From Panonychus citri (Eukaryota; Arthropoda; Arachnida; Trombidiformes; Tetranychidae), in NCBI RefSeq assembly GCF_014898815.1, contig NW_026515416.1, forward strand, positions 310,001 through 374,000: DNA of 64,000 nt, read 5' to 3'. The position numbers and the translations under genes were made by a program. Numbering within the stretch: position 1 is the first letter of the stretch; each line of letters opens with the position of its first letter. The notes under the pieces were generated by a model, which saw nothing but the letters and a program-made list of their open reading frames with translations, was not told the origin of the DNA and did no database searches. This document shows positions 15,101-25,491 of the stretch, in pieces.

Positions 15101-18100
15101 CTGTTAATCACAAAATGATAAATGAAGATGAACTTAATTCCCATCTTATTATAACTGATGAATCGCTTCACTCATATCGATTAAGATAATTTTCTCATCA
15201 TCTAATGAGTTTTCATCATCTTTCCTGTTTTGGTTTTTATTTCTCAACTGTATTGAAGTTTTGTATCAATCACACGAAAAAAGAAACTGTCATCATTGAG
15301 GTTATCCCTGATGATTTAGTTACTTAATCGAATCCCTCCCTTCCTTTTTGCTTATGATTTAAATAGAATCCAGAATTAGGTCAATTCGTCTTACCTGTGG
15401 ATCGTTTTTAAGCTTCCTGGTATGAGATATACTTCGTTTCGTTCTGGTGTGAGGTAATGCCCGGTGGATAAAATGAAACTCATGGGGAGAACTGAGAAGC
15501 TGTTTAATTGTCCAGGATTCGAGGAGAAACAAAAGAGAACAATTTAAATTATGATTTTCATTCAATAGCATATAAAATTTATGAGAAAAACAAAATAACG
15601 GTAATAATCATTATCATTATCGATATTTATTATACTCTCTTGAATATTTAACCCAAAAACTTTTATCATAAATTATATAACCTTTTGTTTTCCCAGCTAT
15701 TAATTCACTTTTATATATCAATTTTTGATACAAATTTACTTATTCTTTCAATAATTTATCTTCTACAATTAACTTGTCTCGTTAAACAGATTCGAATCAA
15801 TTTTCCATGTGTCAATATCTTTCCTGTCTAATGATGATCCATATGGAAACAATTAACCTCGAAGAAACTGATCATCAAGTGGAGAAACCAGTTGATTATA
15901 ATCATTCAAGTGAAAATCAATTGATTTATCAACACAACCAGAATGATGGAGTCTCTCAATTTTGTTTAACCATGATAACAATAAGCAAGGAGACTATGGG
16001 ATAAAATTTACGGTTAAATTGAAATTGGGTCATGATAATGTTTCCCTTTTCTGGTTTCAGATGAAAAGAGAAAGAAAAAAGATTGAGAAATTGAAAAGAA
16101 CAAAATTGTGATTGAAAAAAAAAGAAACTCTGGAAATGTATCAGGTAAATTTCACCATGAACTCAGTTAAAATAATTGTATTTCAGGGAGAAATAAATTA
16201 TTGATAATCAACTGATCACGCAAATTTCATTCATAAATTTGGTTATAACTCTTTCCTTTTCAAGGTTTCTTGGATTATATTGGAATCGTCATGATAACTA
16301 TCACACCTTTTGGACATGATTAGCATTCATCATGATTTGATAATGGATGATAACAGTTGGAATTGTCAGATTGTGTTAAAACGTGACGATGAAAATTAGA
16401 TGATGATGAAGATTCTAAGTTCCATTCAACTGTCAATTAACTTAATTTTGACGCAAATTGAGTTTACTTATCATTTGTATTTTATCATACAAACATGAAA
16501 ATGAATGAAATCACAAAAATAATCACAATCCATTTGGTATCAATGAATTCAACTAATCAATTTACTCCATGTGACTACATTTAAAACTGTCACTAAAGTT
16601 ATCAAGTTTTTAATGAACAAATTTCATTGTGATCACAAAGATAATCTCGATTTTCATGGTCATCATCATCATCATCATGGTTTGGAATTGGAAAAAAAAA
16701 CTTTATTTCGCCCAATCTAGTTTGTGAAAATCTAAATTGTTCTACAATTTTTCATTGTCCAGTTTGGAAACCTCAAGACAATGGTCATTATTTTGGCATC
16801 GATCCAGTTATTTCTCAACTATTGTTATCATTACTTTGAAACTCTCATTGTCCACCTCAGTTTCTCTCTCTCTCTCTCTCGCTGTTCTGATGACCATGAT
16901 GATCTAATGAAACAATAACAAGCAGTCGGAACACAATTTAGTAACCGTATAAGTTGATAACTTATATATTAATAACAACAATCAAGGATTTTCAATTGAT
17001 AATAATAATGATCATGAACAATTGAAATGGTTTATATAGTTTTTTTTTATCACCTTTGTGATATTTTGTTATTTCAACAACTTGAAATAACAATTCATTG
17101 ATTGTTGATACTTTGAAAATAATTCATCTTGATAATCAATTTAGTCAATTGTTTGTCTTTCATGATTGTGATTGATTTTGTTCACATTTATTATTTGGCT
17201 ACAGTTCAAACAATTAACATTTCCTTATAATATTTTGTCAAAGTGTTTCTCCTACTTGTTAATCAAAGGGAAACAATTTAATTCAATTGTTGGCTCTTAA
17301 TTGGTCACAAATCACATTTCATCTTAATGAAAAATTAACAATCAATGAGATGGTAAAGTTATGATAAAGATGAAAATAGTAATTAAATTTACGAAAGACA
17401 ATTAACTAAACATGAAACATACGTTACAATTTAGTTCAACAATCAACTAATCATAACACAAAGAGGAAGCAAAAAGAGACTAAATTAAATCAATAAATTG
17501 GAAGCAAATTAAATTATCTAATTTTTTTTGAAAAATCTTGAGACAATTTGATTTGATCTGATTATTGATTATCTCTTATTGTAATTTGATTATCTATTGG
17601 TTGATTTTATTAATGAAAAAAAAACTCCCTGTTAATTGTTGACAATAATCAAGTTTTGTAAATGAATTGAACTAAATTTAGTTTATGATAAACAAAATGC
17701 TGATTCTAATTATTGATTATATATTAGGATTAATAATTAATTGTTGATCTCTAAATTAATAATAACCATTAATGTATATGATTAATGTTATCATTTTAAT
17801 CATGTTACGTCATCGTAATGATAAACTTTATAATTAAAGAGCAAGTTGATTACCTGTAATATAAAATTAACTTAATGGTGTTAAAATCAACCGATTGATA
17901 TAATAGTTTAATCACAATTAACAAAAAAAAATATCAAGCTGATCTTTTGATATTTAATTAGTAACAACCAGAATATTGGTAATCTAATGACTATAATCAA
18001 TTAATTATCCAATTGAGATGATTGATTATAAGGTGATATTGATTAGTAACTAATCAGAATTAAAATGTTTCTCCAACCAATCAAATTGGTCCTTAATTAT

Positions 18101-18519
18101 TGTTACAATAATTTAAATCAACAGGAAAGATAAATAAACAAGAAAATTAATTGTTAATTGTTAATCAAGATTTTTTTGTTCTGGTAAGACAAGAAAACCA
18201 ATCAATATGATTAACTGTTATTCATGACAATCTATTAATAGTAATAAAATGAGATTAAAATTGATTGGAAATCGATAATTTTTTGATAATTTGTTTTGTT
18301 TTTCTCGAGTGTAAATCTTATCGGGACTGGACATTGGTCACTTACCGGTCCTAAGTTGATAAATCCATGTTTCTGAGCTATAGAGTGGGCCACATCTGAC
18401 CCATAGGGACCGTTGAGTTTTACATAAAATGAATTGGTGAAAACTTGATTACAAACAACACAATTAATTAAACAGACCAAAGTGATTAAGTTAATTGTTG
18501 GACTAACTAATGATAACAT
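3153..18519 (-). CDS. PCSK2: Neuroendocrine convertase 2 (PC2/amontillado), ten exons
   Basis: PC2 is the subtilisin-like serine protease that cuts prohormones and neuropeptide precursors at dibasic sites in secretory granules. Ten exons read in frame: 18346-18519, 15395-15499, 14969-15100, 13928-14036, 13665-13702, 12831-12907, 4801-5065, 4418-4630, 3528-4027, 3153-3432; product 630 aa (human about 638). Residues 1-23 are a signal peptide. The propeptide has an internal site RTKR (77-80) and the maturation site KRVKR (104-108). The catalytic triad is Asp172 (IMDDG), His213 (HGTRCAGE) and Ser388 (SGTSAAAPEAAG). The oxyanion position is Asp315 in WASGDGG, the hallmark separating PC2 from furin and PC1, which have Asn. 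The P domain has TRRGD. The intron between exons 6 and 7 spans 7.8 kb; the rest range from about 90 bp to 2.8 kb. Activity in the family needs the chaperone 7B2, not seen here. Confidence 0.96.
5066..12830 (-). other. Large PC2 intron (about 7.8 kb)
   Basis: A/T-rich sequence between PC2 exon 6 (ends at 12831) and exon 7 (begins at 5065). The small open frames in it (60-75 codons) are Ile/Leu/Lys-rich and show no family resemblance. No nested gene, RNA gene or transposon terminus was recognised. It is dense in AATTG, ATCATGAT and TTAATT words, like other non-coding parts of the window. Confidence 0.75.
15500..18345 (-). other. First PC2 intron (about 2.8 kb)
   Basis: Intron between the signal-peptide exon (18346-18519) and the propeptide exon (15395-15499). 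Only A/T-rich sequence, an ATC run near 16660-16679 and a CT run near 16865-16881 were seen. No coding exon is supported. Confidence 0.7.
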
Positions 18520-19976
18520 GACACAATGAAGATGATCAATCGTTAAGTGATTGGCTTTTATTTAATTGTGTCTATTCAAATGTTGATTGTAAAGGTAGAT
18601 GTTGATGTTGGGTTAGTTAATTATAACCCAAATTTGATGATAATTAACTTGATTTGATTGTTGATTTAAGTTGTCATTTGATTTACCAAATTTCAGTTGA
18701 TTGTTGATTTTTTTTTATCTATATATATTCCGATGATTGTTGTTGATGATTTAACTTGAGAACATTTAAATTGTAAGCTGACAATTAAGAAAACTCGTGA
18801 AAACAATTAATCAATAATTTGGGTGTAAATTTGTTAATCAACTGACAGAAAATTTAGTTAACACTTAATTTATTAATTACGATAAAAATGATTGACAGAT
18901 TAATCCAATTTTTGAACAGGTATTAACAATTAACTTATCGATTCCTTTGATTAATACTTAGATTTATGTATATATAAATTGTAGTTAATTAATGTAGTTG
19001 ATTAAACTATTATAATGATAACAGTGAATTAAAATATAACAACACCAACAACCAATATGAATGGACAAACAATCAATAAGTGAAAAGAAACAAAAATTAA
19101 AAACTGATTAACAATTAGATTATCACAAAACTGATCATAATTAGAAAAGAAAAATTCATCAACAATTTAAAAGGAAAGTTAATTGTTGTAATCAAATTAA
19201 GATTATCTTAACTGTTCATCATCGTGGATTTGGTAAGTTACTCGTTTGTTGTTGATGTTGTTGCTGTGTTTCAATTAATTGTGTTGGTTTGTTGATTAGC
19301 TGAACACTCAGACTCCCAAATTTTCAAGGTGGAAATGATTTTATCATGAAGATGAGGATGATGAGGATGACGATGAACTGAAAAAAATAGATATATCGAG
19401 GAGGAATTAACGTTGATTACGATTCAAAACATTGAACAGGGATGTGTTTTAGTATAACAGTTGCAATGGTAAATACAATATAAGAGTAATAATAATTATA
19501 ATGGAGGATAAATAATAGACAGAGAAGGTTAGATTAGTTTAGACAGAGAAGATGAGAAAGGTGAAAGGGAGACGTGGATGAGATAGACAGAGGGTTAGAA
19601 AGAGGAAGGAGGATATTTCTTACTGGGAGGGAAGATTTTTCGGTTTTTTTTGTTCGATTACATAAAAGATTCCCGATTCTTAGCATGAGCAGAATTTGAT
19701 ATTATTATAATTAGAATGTTGATGATAAATGAAGATAGACAAGAAGATAGAGTTGTCTCAGTTGTTATTTGGGGGGAACAGGATGAAAGAGAAGAAAAAT
19801 TTATCATGGATTCCCTTTTGATCTTCACCATGGTGATTTTATTGATCCAATGAGTTGGAATAACTTGGAATTGTGAACTTATCTTTTTTTCTGTGGAGTG
19901 GATTTTGTTTTTCCCTCTTTTTCCTGTTTCATGGTTGGAATGGGAGAGCGGAGATTGGGCTGAGTGGGTGAGGGGG
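18520..19976. other. Upstream region of PC2 and 3' flank of the Ser/Gly-rich gene
   Basis: Both flanking genes are on the minus strand, so this stretch holds the PC2 promoter and 5' UTR (near 18520) and the 3' UTR of the neighbouring gene (near 19976). No further coding sequence is supported; frames in 19658-20110 are shadows of the neighbouring low-complexity exon. Confidence 0.55.
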
Positions 19977-21253
19977 TTACATTTTAGATCCTCCTTTTGA
20001 GGCTTTTGACTTGGACGATGCTTTGGATAAGGTTGAGCCAACATTCGAAGCGGCAGTTGAGCCTTTCGATAGAGATGAAGCAACAGTCGAACCTTTTGAT
20101 GGCGATGCACCGACGGTCGAGCCTTTAGATTTTACTGCGCCGGTGGTTGAACCTTTTGACGCTACTGCACTTGGAACATTGGATGGACGTGAAGACAACT
20201 GTGACATGGCTGAAGTTTGTTTGGAATCGATACCAGAAACAGCTCGAGAGTCAACGGCTGAAATATTGGAGACTCGAGAGGTGTTGGAAACAGCGGAGGA
20301 AATACCGGATACGTTTGATGATGCGATTCCTGAAACACCGGAAACACGAGAATCGACTGTTGATCCAACCGATGATCTATTAACGTTTGAATTCATTGAA
20401 GAGCCAACAGTTGAGCCCATTGCTGAGCCGACACGAGAGTCTACATTTGATCCAGCAAATGAACCCATAGCTGATCCTGCAGTTGAACCCATGGCCGATC
20501 CAGCGGTAGAACCAACAGTTGAGCCCATGGCTGAACCAACTCGAGAGTCAACAGTTGAACCAGCGGTTGAACCCATTGAACTTGCTCCACTTGCCCGAGA
20601 GTCGACACCAGAAATAGTAGAGACAACAGAAGAACCCACAGCACTGCTAACAGCTGAGTTTCGAGAAATCGTTGAGTCTACAACTGAACCAACGGCGGAC
20701 GCTAAAAGAGAGTATCAAATAAAACAAACCAAAGAAAAAGATCAAAAAAAAAAACTTCGATTTCAAAATTTCAAGAGCAATTTAAACTTACACATTCGTG
20801 ATCCAACGTTACTTTGAACTCCACTTGGACTAACAGCTGAACCAACCCCTGATTCGACCCCTGAAATAGCCGAAGTGGCCTGTGATGTCGCTCCCGATGC
20901 TTCTGCGTCAACTGTTGATATCGGAGGTGCTCCAGGCATTTGACTCGCTTGTTGAGCTTCGGGCACTCCCTGTTTTCCAATCTCTGCATCCGCGTTCGGT
21001 CCCGTTCCTGGTTTATTCTCTTCTGAAAAAGTTATCGATCAAAATCAATGGAACAACAATCAAATCAAATTTTGATTCGATGATAATCGAGTTAAAGAAT
21101 CGACCAATTAACTTAATTCAATCTCCTTAATCACTTACCTTGTTTACCACAAGCGCACATCATCAGGGTGACAGTTAATCCCATCATGCTGACTAATCCT
21201 AACACGAAAACTTGATAATTGTCTAATAAATTGTTTTCCAAATAAATTGTCAT
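19977..21253 (-). CDS. Ser/Gly/Val-rich repeat protein with one N-terminal membrane segment
   Basis: Not recognised as a known family. Three exons (21139-21253, 20792-21022, 19977-20701) join in frame with GT..AG ends into 356 residues. Residues 1-14 are short and acidic, followed by a hydrophobic segment at about 15-36 (VFVLGLVSMMGLTVTLMMC) and then CGKQ, which looks like a single membrane anchor, or less likely an uncleaved signal. Exon 2 encodes a Pro/Gln/Ala-rich linker. Exon 3 is almost wholly Ser, Gly, Val, Ala and Thr, built from degenerate blocks such as GSTVGSAMGSTAGS separated by VDSR, changing near the C-terminus to KGSTV/SKGST units and a Lys/Ser tail. The opposite strand also lacks stops across much of exon 3, but the splice phases, ATG and membrane segment all support the minus strand. 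It could be a lineage-specific extracellular-matrix, cuticle or silk-associated protein; that is a guess from composition only. It is divergent from the gene at 21757. Confidence 0.72.
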
Positions 21254-21756
21254 GTTGATAACTTAATTGTGGTCACAAAATTAAATGAGAAAAAAATTGA
21301 ATTCAAATAGAAGCCCCAAAAAAAAAAGGAAACAAAATTTGCTTTTTAACCAACTAACAAATTAACACAATTAACAGACATAGTGAATAGAATTGATTAA
21401 CAATCAAATTAATCCCAGTTAAAAGGTATATATAAATTAGCTTATTATTGTAAAATTACAAATCAATGTTACACTTTGTTTATCCTACAATTTATACAAA
21501 ATTAAGTGGATAACAATATATTGAGGATAAGGATTCTAATTGGGAATTGTATTGACAATTTACTCTAATTGTTGCTCAATTATAACTTTTGAGAAATTAA
21601 AATTGTTTATGTTTGTTTTGATCTGGTTTTTGTTGATTAATTGACTGATGAATTTTTGTTGATTGAATGGATTTGATTCGAGTTTCTGATTTTCGTTGGT
21701 CCTTTCCTTCCGGTGGGTTTCGGGTATTGGTGAGTTGAAAGTTTTCCTTGATTGTT

Positions 21757-22521
21757 ATGGCCAAAAGTGACCATTGTGTGTTGGTTGAATGGTGTGCATC
21801 GGTTAATTGGAAATTCAATGAGCTTGAGAGAAGTTTAATTAAATGGAAGCTCAAATTGGCCACTTTGGTCCTTCAAAGTGGCGAAGAGAATAAAACTTGG
21901 ATCTATTTAAGTTTAAAGGACATTCGAGAGGAGTCAAGTGATATTGTTCGGCTGATGAATTTGATCAGGTCCTCGTTAGCCGATAAAGAGCCAACATCAG
22001 ATTATTACAAGTTCGGAATGGATGAGTTGAAGTATTTCACTTATGATTGGGAGTTTACTTTCCAACCGGAGATTGAGAAGATTTTCAATCAACATGAACA
22101 ACTGATTGATAAGAAAGCGAAAAAATCAACTGGAAGTCTCATGGATAATCAAATTGCTTTAAGGTAAACTAGTTGATTAGAGAAGTTTGAATTTCGCTTG
22201 TTGATCATTTTCTTTGTCTTTTCCATTTTTTTTTGTTTTCTTTTTCCTTTCCAAAGGCAATTGGAAGAAACATGGAAGGAGAATGAAAAGTTGATGCAGT
22301 TCATCCATAACAATATTTACGAGACCAGAGAGACGGTAATTAATATAAAAGAAATGGCAGATCAGAATCTTCATTCCATCCAAAAAGGTCAAAGTGAAAT
22401 TGAAAAAGCTCAAACGGCTCAGCGAACAGCAAGAAATTTAAAGTCACTTTTTCTAATTGTTGCAGTGGTTAGTGGATTTACTGTGTTAACAATTTTCGCA
22501 AGACTTTTTAGAATAATCTAA
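21757..22521 (+). CDS. Tail-anchored coiled-coil protein, SNARE-like
   Basis: Two exons, 21757-22163 and 22257-22521, join at a split Arg codon to give 223 residues. The start is the first ATG in frame. Residues 1-135 are helical, rich in Trp, Lys and Glu. After the intron comes a heptad-rich segment (about residues 140-195) followed by a C-terminal hydrophobic stretch (LFLIVAVVSGFTVLTIF) and a short basic end, so it should be inserted tail-first with its bulk in the cytosol. This layout (N-terminal helical domain, coiled coil, tail anchor) is that of Q-SNAREs, but I could not match it to a named SNARE; the central layer Gln is not obvious. Its stop codon directly abuts the RPP21 stop on the other strand. 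The last exon's 3' part is duplicated at 25287-25491. Confidence 0.72.
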
Positions 22522-23113
22522 TCAACTGATTTCGGTGGTTTTCTTTTTCTTTCGAGATTCAACTTCCAATGTAGATTTAGAGGGAACAATTAGTTCAGTT
22601 GATTTTCCATCACCGAAAATAAGCTTCTCATAGTAATTTCTTCTCTCCTTTGAAACCTTAATTTTCCGCCGGTAGCCACATTGTTTACACTTTATTACCA
22701 GGAAAGATTTAATCAATGACAATTGCACAGGATCATAACCATCCGAGTTAACAATTAATGAAGAGAAACACAATTTACATGATTGCCTTTTAATTGGATC
22801 CCAACCAAAAGTAGCCACTTGATTTTTCAAACAAATCTCTTTACAAGTGTAACCCATAAATGAGGCCAATCTTAACTGGTCAATGTCTTCCTTTTTACTC
22901 AATTCTTGAGCTATTGCTTGTAAATAATTAACACGATTGTAAATATCCATTAAAAAAGAGTAACAATTAAACCAAAACAATTGATAAAAATTCTAATGGA
23001 AAATTAAATCAACATGTAAATCAACTGTTCGACTGTAGCGCCTCCTCTTGGTAGAAACTATTGCGAAGGCTAAATAACACAATTTGGAATTTTTCTCAAC
23101 TGATTGACTGATT
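22315..23113. repeat. Duplicated 0.8-kb block, copy A (direct)
   Basis: This block and 25285-26083 align over about 790 bp at a constant offset of 2970 with about six substitutions and no indel seen. It contains the last two-thirds of the terminal exon of the tail-anchored gene, all of RPP21, and about 160 bp upstream of the RPP21 start. Copy A is likely the ancestral position, because here the tail-anchored gene is whole. Confidence 0.93.
22522..22950 (-). CDS. RPP21: Ribonuclease P subunit p21 (RPR2/Rpp21 family), copy 1
   Basis: Rpp21 is a small zinc-binding protein subunit of nuclear RNase P, which removes 5' leaders from pre-tRNAs; it also occurs in RNase MRP in some lineages. A single exon gives 142 residues from the ATG at 22950; the open frame continues upstream but has no earlier ATG. 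The N-terminal helices (YNRVNYLQAIAQEL) and the two Cys pairs of the zinc ribbon, CKLC and CKQC at about residues 67-70 and 97-100, match the family, as does the following basic segment RRKIKVSKERR. The C-terminus is Lys-rich. The stop codon touches that of the tail-anchored protein gene (22519-22521), so the two transcripts must overlap at their 3' ends. A near-identical copy lies at 25492-25920. Confidence 0.88.
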   Translation of the reverse strand: MDIYNRVNYLQAIAQELSKKEDIDQLRLASFMGYTCKEICLKNQVATFGWDPIKRQSCKLCFSSLIVNSDGYDPVQLSLIKSFLVIKCKQCGYRRKIKVSKERRNYYEKLIFGDGKSTELIVPSKSTLEVESRKKKKTTEIS

Positions 23114-23250
23114 TCCATTGGAAATTTTCCAACAACTGTGCAAACAAAACGAGTTGTACTTTTTATTGGTACCTCATCATTTCCGTTTCCGACAAAAAGC
23201 TGAAATTATTATCAATTCATTAAAAAGGCATCAATTGTATCAAATGATGT

Positions 23251-24099
23251 TTAATTTACTTTTGATTTATTAATTTCTTTCTGTGAATCAATATGCATAT
23301 TCGGTACACAAATGAGCGAACCAATTTTCAACCAACTGACCACATTTAAGACAAGGAAAATTGTGGTCACACAGATTGAGAAACTGGCCAGTAAAGTACT
23401 ACAGGGACAATCTTCCATGAGATAAACCATGTTCAAGAAAATGATGATGAAGAAAACAAACTGTATCATTTGAAGATGGAAAAGGTAACGAGCCCAATTA
23501 CGGTAAATATGTTTCCGCGAGGGATCAATAGTGCAAATTATGTGATAAGTTGCTGTTAGAAAATGGATGAAAGAATTGACTATTGGAATTAAACCCAAAT
23601 GGAGACTTGGGCAGAACTTATAAGCCACGTAGAAAAGTAAAGGCATGAGACTGTGGTGGATAAGATGGGCAGAGGTCACTTGAGAGGTTTTCTTTTTCAG
23701 GACAAAGTAAATTGTGTCCATTAGGTCAAAATATTTAAGGAGATAATATTCCAGTCCTATTGAAATAGTTATACGAGTTTTCAAATCATCACCATCGAAA
23801 TTGAATAGTTCACATTTGGTAGCTTTCGAGCCTCCATCAATACACCATGAACCTAATATGAGTACGATAGAATATAAAATAATCTTTATTATATTGTGGA
23901 CCAAAAGTATTGACCGCAACTCAAATGGTTCACGATTTTTCATCAATCGAGGTCCCAAATTGGTCACAAAGTACAAATAACAACCAATAATACACAGAAT
24001 CGCCCAGGGTCCACCTTTTAATGTTGGAAACCAACTCAAGTTTGAAGAGCCAACAGTTTCCCAGAAATCATGGAAAACATATCTGATCATTTCAATCAT
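23251..24099 (-). CDS. Very-long-chain fatty acid elongase (ELOVL family)
   Basis: ELO proteins are ER membrane condensing enzymes that join malonyl-CoA to a long-chain acyl-CoA, the first and rate-limiting step of each elongation cycle. One exon gives 282 residues, the usual family length. Diagnostic boxes are present: the histidine box HLIHH at about 145-149, the preceding KYFDLMDTIYFVLKKK block (about 122-137; commonly KxxExxDT, here Asp replaces Glu), and NSFIHFLTATYH after it. Several hydrophobic segments span the protein, starting with WAILCIIGCYLYFV, consistent with seven membrane passes. The C-terminus is Lys-rich but lacks a clear KKxx retrieval signal. The ATG at 24099 is the first in frame; one at 24090 would also work. 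Subtype and chain-length preference cannot be told from the sequence. It sits between the two RPP21 copies. Confidence 0.92.
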   Translation of the reverse strand: MIEMIRYVFHDFWETVGSSNLSWFPTLKGGPWAILCIIGCYLYFVTNLGPRLMKNREPFELRSILLVHNIIKIILYSIVLILGSWCIDGGSKATKCELFNFDGDDLKTRITISIGLEYYLLKYFDLMDTIYFVLKKKTSQVTSAHLIHHSLMPLLFYVAYKFCPSLHLGLIPIVNSFIHFLTATYHIICTIDPSRKHIYRNWARYLFHLQMIQFVFFIIIFLNMVYLMEDCPCSTLLASFSICVTTIFLVLNVVSWLKIGSLICVPNMHIDSQKEINKSKVN

Positions 24100-24261
24100 A
24101 ATTAGCGATAAATTGTTTGAACTTCTCACAATCACAAATGAACTTAACTTAATTTAAACTGGTACAATAGTACCAGTAGTAAAAAATATTACTCTACAAA
24201 GTGAAATTGTAAAATGCAACTGAGAAAACATGACAATTTACCAGGTAGATTAAAATCTAAT

Positions 24262-24995
24262 TAAGAGGTGTTCACTAATTAAAAGGAAAAAGTTTGAACG
24301 ATCGTAGCGCCAAAAATTCTGGACTCAGGGACTTGCAAAATAGCTTAAATTAATGGTGATTAACTGATCTGTTCAATGATATTAATTAAGTTCTGGTCAG
24401 ATTATGATTAGTTTCCAAAATTTTTATTAGAGTGAGCGATGTCTAAATATGAATTTTACTGCATTGATTTTAATGCACGAAAACTCTCTAAACTTTTTAA
24501 TTCAATTTAGCTAAATTCAACAAAATAATTAATTTTTTTCACCGAAAAACCAAATATCATGGCCATTTAGAGATGAGAGAGTCGATTTTTCAAAAAAAAA
24601 TCACAATCTGGCTAAAGAAAAGGACAATTTTTTTGGTTTAAACTCTAAAATTGAGCAGAAAATTAAATTTCGGCGGCTCTCACTTCGAGCGGCCATTAAT
24701 CGACGGAAGGACAGAAAAATGCTCAATGGATAAAGTCGATCTATTTAGGGTCTTAAGGGAATATAATAAACTGTAAATCATAAAATTATCAATTCGGGCT
24801 ATCGAGATATTCATTTTCAAACTTTTTCCTTCTAAAGGATGTTAAGGATAAAGTGTTCAGAATATGAGGAGTTTATTCTTGCCTTGACCAGGTAAACAAG
24901 TGACAATAGAAAGACAAGAAAGTACAAGTGTAAGAAGAAGAAAAAAAATCTAAACACTTTATCCTTAACACCCTTTAATTAGTGAACACCTCTTA
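24262..24995. mobile_element. Non-autonomous TIR element (MITE-like) with TA ends
   Basis: A 22-bp segment at 24262-24283 beginning TAAGAGGTGTTCACTAATT recurs as its exact reverse complement at 24974-24995. Excluding the outer TA on each side, which would be a TA target-site duplication, the element is 730 bp. A second pair of inverted repeats lies inside (24834-24857 against 24953-24976, 23 of 24 matching), and a third, shorter pair (24283-24298 against 24816-24831), so most of the termini can fold. There is no transposase-like open frame. The TA target and inverted ends fit a Tc1/mariner-type MITE; the family is inferred, not identified. Confidence 0.78.
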
Positions 24996-25050
24996 TGATA
25001 TTCAAGTGATACCAATTAACATCACTAACGAATTGAAAATGAAGACTTAC

Positions 25051-25118
25051 CATTGAGACTTCGTCAATTGAATCTAAACTTAAAAGCCAAACATGAAAAC
25101 GGACAATTGTTGGTTTAG
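25051..25118 (-). pseudogene. Stranded exon of a histamine-gated chloride channel-like Cys-loop receptor
   Basis: A 68-bp exon is bounded by a strong acceptor (TTTTCTCTCCAG) and a strong donor (GTAAGT). Read in the phase set by those sites it encodes KPTIVRFHVWLLSLDSIDEVSM. This is the extracellular beta-strand segment of Cys-loop anion channels and is closest to the arthropod histamine-gated or pH-gated chloride channels, which have FHV and LDSI(D/N)E at the same place. The length of 68 bp is the conserved size of this exon across GABA/glycine-type receptor genes. No preceding or following receptor exon was found within the window: one side is the TIR element only 55 bp away, the other the duplicated RPP21 block. 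It is either an exon of a very large gene whose other exons lie far away, or a duplicated relic. Confidence 0.72.
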
Positions 25119-25286
25119 CTGGAGAGAAAATAAATACAATGTTACAATTAGTGAAAAATTTAATAAATTGGCTGTAATTTTTCATCACAATTCAACAACT
25201 AATTGTCGCTCTCTATGTGGAAGTTAATTCGTACTGTAATATTTTTTATCTCTGGTAATAATAATCAACTTTCAGCGATAAAATGT

Positions 25287-25491
25287 TTACGAAACCAGAG
25301 AGACGGTAGTTAATATAAAGGAAATGGCAGATCAGAATCTTCATTCCATCCAAAAAGGTCAAAGTGAAATTGAAAAAGCTCAAACGGCTCAGCGAACAGC
25401 AAGAAATTTAAAGTCACTTTTTCTAATTGTTGCAGTAGTTAGTGGATTTACTGTGTTAACAATTTTCGCAAGACTTTTTAGAATAATCTAA
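25287..25491 (+). pseudogene. Truncated copy of the tail-anchored gene's last exon
   Basis: This stretch repeats the last 205 bp of the SNARE-like gene including its stop codon. It has four substitutions relative to 22317-22521, one changing Ile to Val (TRETVI to TRETVV) and three silent. It has no first exon, no start codon and no acceptor site at its left edge, so it cannot make the parent protein. Confidence 0.9.

Noticed and set aside
20011..20817. Plus-strand Glu/Pro repeat protein
   Set aside because: Starts without ATG, no splice support; it is antisense to the better-supported minus-strand gene.
191..22521. Functional link between GET4 and the tail-anchored protein gene
   Set aside because: GET4 serves hundreds of tail-anchored proteins and the genes are 20 kb apart; co-location is most likely chance.
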